From Akkermansiaceae bacterium (GTDB taxonomy: Bacteria > Verrucomicrobiota > Verrucomicrobiia > Verrucomicrobiales > Akkermansiaceae), in the NCBI GenBank assembly GCA_025457805.1, contig JALOTR010000146.1, positions 1 to 8,898 on the forward strand: a stretch of DNA of 8,898 bases. The letters are read 5' to 3'. Both the position numbers and the translations under genes were made by a program. The notes under the pieces are model-generated. The model made no database searches, was not told where the DNA came from, and saw nothing but the letters and a program-made list of their open reading frames with translations. This document shows positions 6,325 to 8,898 of this stretch, piece after piece. Each line of letters starts with the position of its first letter. Within the stretch, counting starts at the first letter, position 1.

Positions 6325-7692
6325 ATGAAAACCACCACCCTGCTCGCTGCCATGTTCGTGGCCGCCGCGACCTCCGCCCATTCCGCGCAAGAAACCACCG
6401 CACAACGCGACGCCCGCATGCAATGGTGGCGCGAGGCCCGCTTCGGGATGTTTGTGCATTGGGGGCTCTATTCCGGATTGGCGGGAAACTGGAATGGCAA
6501 AATGGTTTCCGACAAAGGCGGCTTGGAGTGGATCCAAAAACTCGTCAATGCGGACACCCACACTTATGCCGCACAAGCGATCCCGAAATTCCTGCCGCAA
6601 CCCGGCTTTGCCAAAGCCTGGGCATCACTCGCCAAACAAGCCGGCTGCCAATATGTGGTTTTTACCACCAAACACCACGAAGGCTTCGCACTGCATGACT
6701 CGAAGATGGGTCAATACGATGCCGGAGACCTGCTCAACCGCGACCTCGTGAAGGAAATCACCGATGCTCTCCATGCGGAAGGCCTCAAGGTTGGATTCTA
6801 TCATTCCGTGATCGACTGGCATCACCCGCAATATGATTTCACCCGCTCCAAGCAACTCCCCTACCCCGAAGGCGGAAAACAACTTGCCACCACTCCACGG
6901 GACCACAATCGATATATCAACTTCCTCCATGGTCAGGTGGATGAACTCATCTCGAACTATGGCAAAGTGGACGTGCTGTGGTGGGATTACAGTTCCATGG
7001 ACTTCCAGGGAGATGAGGCATGGCACGCGAGTGACTTGATGAAAAAGGTCCGCGCCAAACAACCGGGCATTATCATGAACAACCGCCTGTTCCGCATTCC
7101 AGAAGCTGGCTTCAACGGCATGGGCACCAACAACGTGACCAGCCGCATGGACTCGCAGTATGGCGATTTCGTGACACCCGAACAACACATCCCCGCCACC
7201 GGCCTGCCGGGTGTGGATTGGGAAACCTGCATGACCCTCAACACCACCTGGGGCTTCAATGAGCACGATCACAAATGGAAGAGTTCGAAGGAGATCATCC
7301 ACAACCTCGTCGACATCGCGAGCAAGGGCGGGAACTACCTGCTCAACATCGGACCCAAAGGCGATGGCTCGATTCCTGCCGAAACCACCACCTGCATGAG
7401 CAAGGTGGGCAAGTGGATGGACAAACACGCAGAATCCATCCGCGGAACCACGGCCTCTCCGCTCGGCAAGCCGGACTTTGATGGACGGCTCACCAGGAGG
7501 GGCAAGGTCACTTATCTCCACCTGTTTTCACGCCCGGAATCGGGAACCCTGAGCCTCAAACTGTCAGCCACCAAGGCAACGATGCTTGATGGCGGCGCGG
7601 CATTGAAGTTTACCGTGAAGGATGAGACTACGACCCTCCAGCTTCCCGATGCCTTGCCAGATCCCGTTGCCACGGTGATCCGGCTGGAATAA
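6325..7692 (+). CDS. Secreted alpha-L-fucosidase, GH29
   Basis: This enzyme hydrolyses terminal alpha-L-fucose from glycans. The 455-residue protein has a Sec signal peptide (basic MK start, hydrophobic core, cleavage near AHSA at 18-21), so it should act in the periplasm or outside. The catalytic barrel shows ARFGMFVHWG at 38-47, the hallmark KHHEGFALH at 116-124, and GFYHSVIDWHHPQY at 157-170. LWWD at 218-221 holds the probable nucleophile Asp221. GDFVTPEQHIP at 280-290 is where I would look for the acid/base, possibly Glu286. CMTLNTTWGFN lies at 302-312 and GGNYLLNIGPKGDGSIP at 335-351. A short beta-rich C-terminal domain follows from about 375. Length is normal for a single-domain member. 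The start is ATG preceded by CTC, with no Shine-Dalgarno motif. No sulfatase or transporter partner lies in the window; the gene runs divergently from pyrF and converges on the antiporter. Confidence 0.95.
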   Translation: MKTTTLLAAMFVAAATSAHSAQETTAQRDARMQWWREARFGMFVHWGLYSGLAGNWNGKMVSDKGGLEWIQKLVNADTHTYAAQAIPKFLPQPGFAKAWASLAKQAGCQYVVFTTKHHEGFALHDSKMGQYDAGDLLNRDLVKEITDALHAEGLKVGFYHSVIDWHHPQYDFTRSKQLPYPEGGKQLATTPRDHNRYINFLHGQVDELISNYGKVDVLWWDYSSMDFQGDEAWHASDLMKKVRAKQPGIIMNNRLFRIPEAGFNGMGTNNVTSRMDSQYGDFVTPEQHIPATGLPGVDWETCMTLNTTWGFNEHDHKWKSSKEIIHNLVDIASKGGNYLLNIGPKGDGSIPAETTTCMSKVGKWMDKHAESIRGTTASPLGKPDFDGRLTRRGKVTYLHLFSRPESGTLSLKLSATKATMLDGGAALKFTVKDETTTLQLPDALPDPVATVIRLE

Positions 7693-7702
7693 CTCTAACA
7701 AC

Positions 7703-8788
7703 TCAGGCCGCCGCTTTTTTATTGGAAAATCCGCGGATTCCCATGACGAGCAGAGTGAGCGCGGTAAGCGGCAGCACGAAATACATCATCGCGGATTGGA
7801 AGGTGCCGAGCGCCTGATGATTCGTGGCGGTGAAAATCAGATAGACGATATAGGCGACATAGAATCCGAAGAATGCCACGCCATTGATCCGGGTGATTTG
7901 ATAGCCTGCAAAGAAGATCGGCAGACATGCCACAGCGACTGCGATCATCACGGGGATATCGAACTTGGTGGCCGCGCTCGAAACCTCGATCCCGGCAGGT
8001 GCCACGATGGAACTGAGTCCCAGCACGCAGAGAATGTTGAAGATATTGCTGCCCACCACATTTCCCACGGCGATATCGCGTTCACCGCGGATGGCGGCGA
8101 TGACGGAGGTCGCCACTTCCGGCATGGAGGTGCCTGCGGCCACAATGGTGAGCCCGATGACCAACTCGGAAACGCCGAAGGATTGGGCGATGGCGATGGC
8201 ACTGCTGACCAGCCACTTCGAGCCCAACATCAATCCGGCAAGCCCCACCACCACGAACGCGAGGTTTTTCCCCAAGCCGCTCTTCTTGTCTCCGGAGAAC
8301 TCCTTGTCATACTCCTCCTTCACTTCAGCACTGCTTTCCTTGCGGCTTTGACGGATCAGGAAAACGGTGTATGCAACCGCTCCTGCAAACAAAAGGATGC
8401 CATCCAAGCGGCCAATGTTTCCATCGAATCCAAGACCTAACAGAAGAAAGGAAACGAATATCATCACCGGCACATCGAAGCGCACCAACTGCTGCGCGAC
8501 GACCAGCGGAACAATCATCGCCGAGATTCCAAGGATGAATAGCACGTTGAAAATATTGCTTCCCACCACGTTGCCAAGCGCCAGATCCGCCTGATCCTTG
8601 AAGGCGGACATCACACTCACCGCCAACTCCGGGGAACTGGTCCCGAAGGCCACCACTGTCAGGCCGACCACCAGCGGCGAGACGCCGGCTGCCGTGGCGA
8701 GATTCGATGCGCCGCGCACGAGATATTCCGCTCCCCAGATCAGGAGGACGAGACCGAGGATAAGCAAGGCGATGGTGGAGAATGTCAT
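7703..8788 (-). CDS. Sodium/calcium antiporter of the CaCA superfamily (YrbG-like)
   Basis: This inner-membrane cation exchanger probably moves Ca2+ out against Na+ or H+. Numbered from the ATG at 8788, the 361-residue protein shows the two inverted alpha-repeats of the family: AFGTSSPE at 47-54 with GNVVGSNIFN at 72-81, then AAGTSMPE at 217-224 with an identical GNVVGSNIFN at 242-251. The Glu residues of the two G-T-S-x-P-E motifs are the expected ion ligands. A charged hydrophilic loop at about 146-175 joins the halves. I count about 11 hydrophobic segments, one more than the usual ten, the extra one being the last (about 332-351). The frame extends to 8896, but those 36 residues are Pro/Ser-rich and lack a membrane segment, so I start at 8788 (preceded by TTCC). 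The gene converges with the fucosidase across 10 bases, with no terminator visible between them. Confidence 0.92.
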   Translation of the reverse strand: MTFSTIALLILGLVLLIWGAEYLVRGASNLATAAGVSPLVVGLTVVAFGTSSPELAVSVMSAFKDQADLALGNVVGSNIFNVLFILGISAMIVPLVVAQQLVRFDVPVMIFVSFLLLGLGFDGNIGRLDGILLFAGAVAYTVFLIRQSRKESSAEVKEEYDKEFSGDKKSGLGKNLAFVVVGLAGLMLGSKWLVSSAIAIAQSFGVSELVIGLTIVAAGTSMPEVATSVIAAIRGERDIAVGNVVGSNIFNILCVLGLSSIVAPAGIEVSSAATKFDIPVMIAVAVACLPIFFAGYQITRINGVAFFGFYVAYIVYLIFTATNHQALGTFQSAMMYFVLPLTALTLLVMGIRGFSNKKAAA

Positions 8789-8898
8789 GGAATGGGGATT
8801 CGTGCTGGAAGTCGTTAGAGTCTGAAAGCGGGGGAGGTTGGAACTTGGAGGCGGCCTTTGACAACCACCAAGGGGAAAAACCCTGGAAATTTCCAAAT

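Noticed and set aside
6625..7521. A 298-codon minus-strand open frame opposite the fucosidase
   Set aside because: The fucosidase motifs are unambiguous on the plus strand; the antisense product shows no domain.
7728..7739. Perfect 12-base palindrome AATCCGCGGATT
   Set aside because: It lies within the antiporter coding sequence, near the C-terminus, and is explained by codon content; it has no T tract suitable for a convergent terminator.
7796..8440. A 214-codon plus-strand open frame opposite the antiporter
   Set aside because: It is His/Asp/Gly-rich, lacks domains and is antisense to a clear membrane protein.
8884..8895. Perfect 12-base palindrome TGGAAATTTCCA upstream of the antiporter gene
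   Set aside because: It lies at the window edge, about 100 bases from the start codon, with no second copy. A palindrome this short is easily a chance event, though an operator cannot be excluded.

Overview
The window looks like chromosomal DNA of a GC-rich, polysaccharide-degrading member of the Verrucomicrobiota or a close PVC relative. This is inferred from the gene set, not from a marker gene: a Tat-exported Gfo/Idh/MocA oxidoreductase, a secreted GH29 alpha-L-fucosidase, a secreted SGNH plus alpha/beta-hydrolase fusion, a type 2 OMP decarboxylase, and the absence of any clear Shine-Dalgarno sequence. There are no RNA genes, transposases, CRISPR arrays, phage genes or defence genes.

Layout. 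Positions 1-194 (+) hold the last 63 codons of an unrecognised protein. Positions 290-1717 (+) encode the Tat-signal oxidoreductase, closed by a strong intrinsic terminator at 1749-1785. The 309-base convergent gap that follows holds a 177-base inverted-repeat element (1832-2008) built from ACTGA-containing units. On the minus strand, read from 6176 down to 2027, is a likely transcription unit: pyrF, a phosphohexomutase of the PgcA/PGM2 type, then a two-domain secreted hydrolase. The last ends 18 bases before the repeat element and lacks the catalytic histidine expected at its C-terminus. A 148-base divergent spacer separates pyrF from the fucosidase (6325-7692, +). It contains two overlapping hairpins, the second followed by six T. 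A CaCA-type sodium/calcium antiporter (7703-8788, -) converges on the fucosidase with only 10 bases between them.

How the genes fit together. The fucosidase and the SGNH/esterase-like protein are predicted to be exported and would trim fucosylated and acylated glycans. The oxidoreductase could act on a sugar-like substrate in the periplasm. The phosphohexomutase links hexose-1-phosphate and hexose-6-phosphate pools inside the cell. pyrF (pyrimidine synthesis) and the antiporter are housekeeping functions. I see no dedicated multi-gene novel system. The points most worth a second look are the repeat element, the apparently truncated hydrolase beside it, the hairpin pair in the divergent spacer, and the shared C-rich context just before every chosen start codon.
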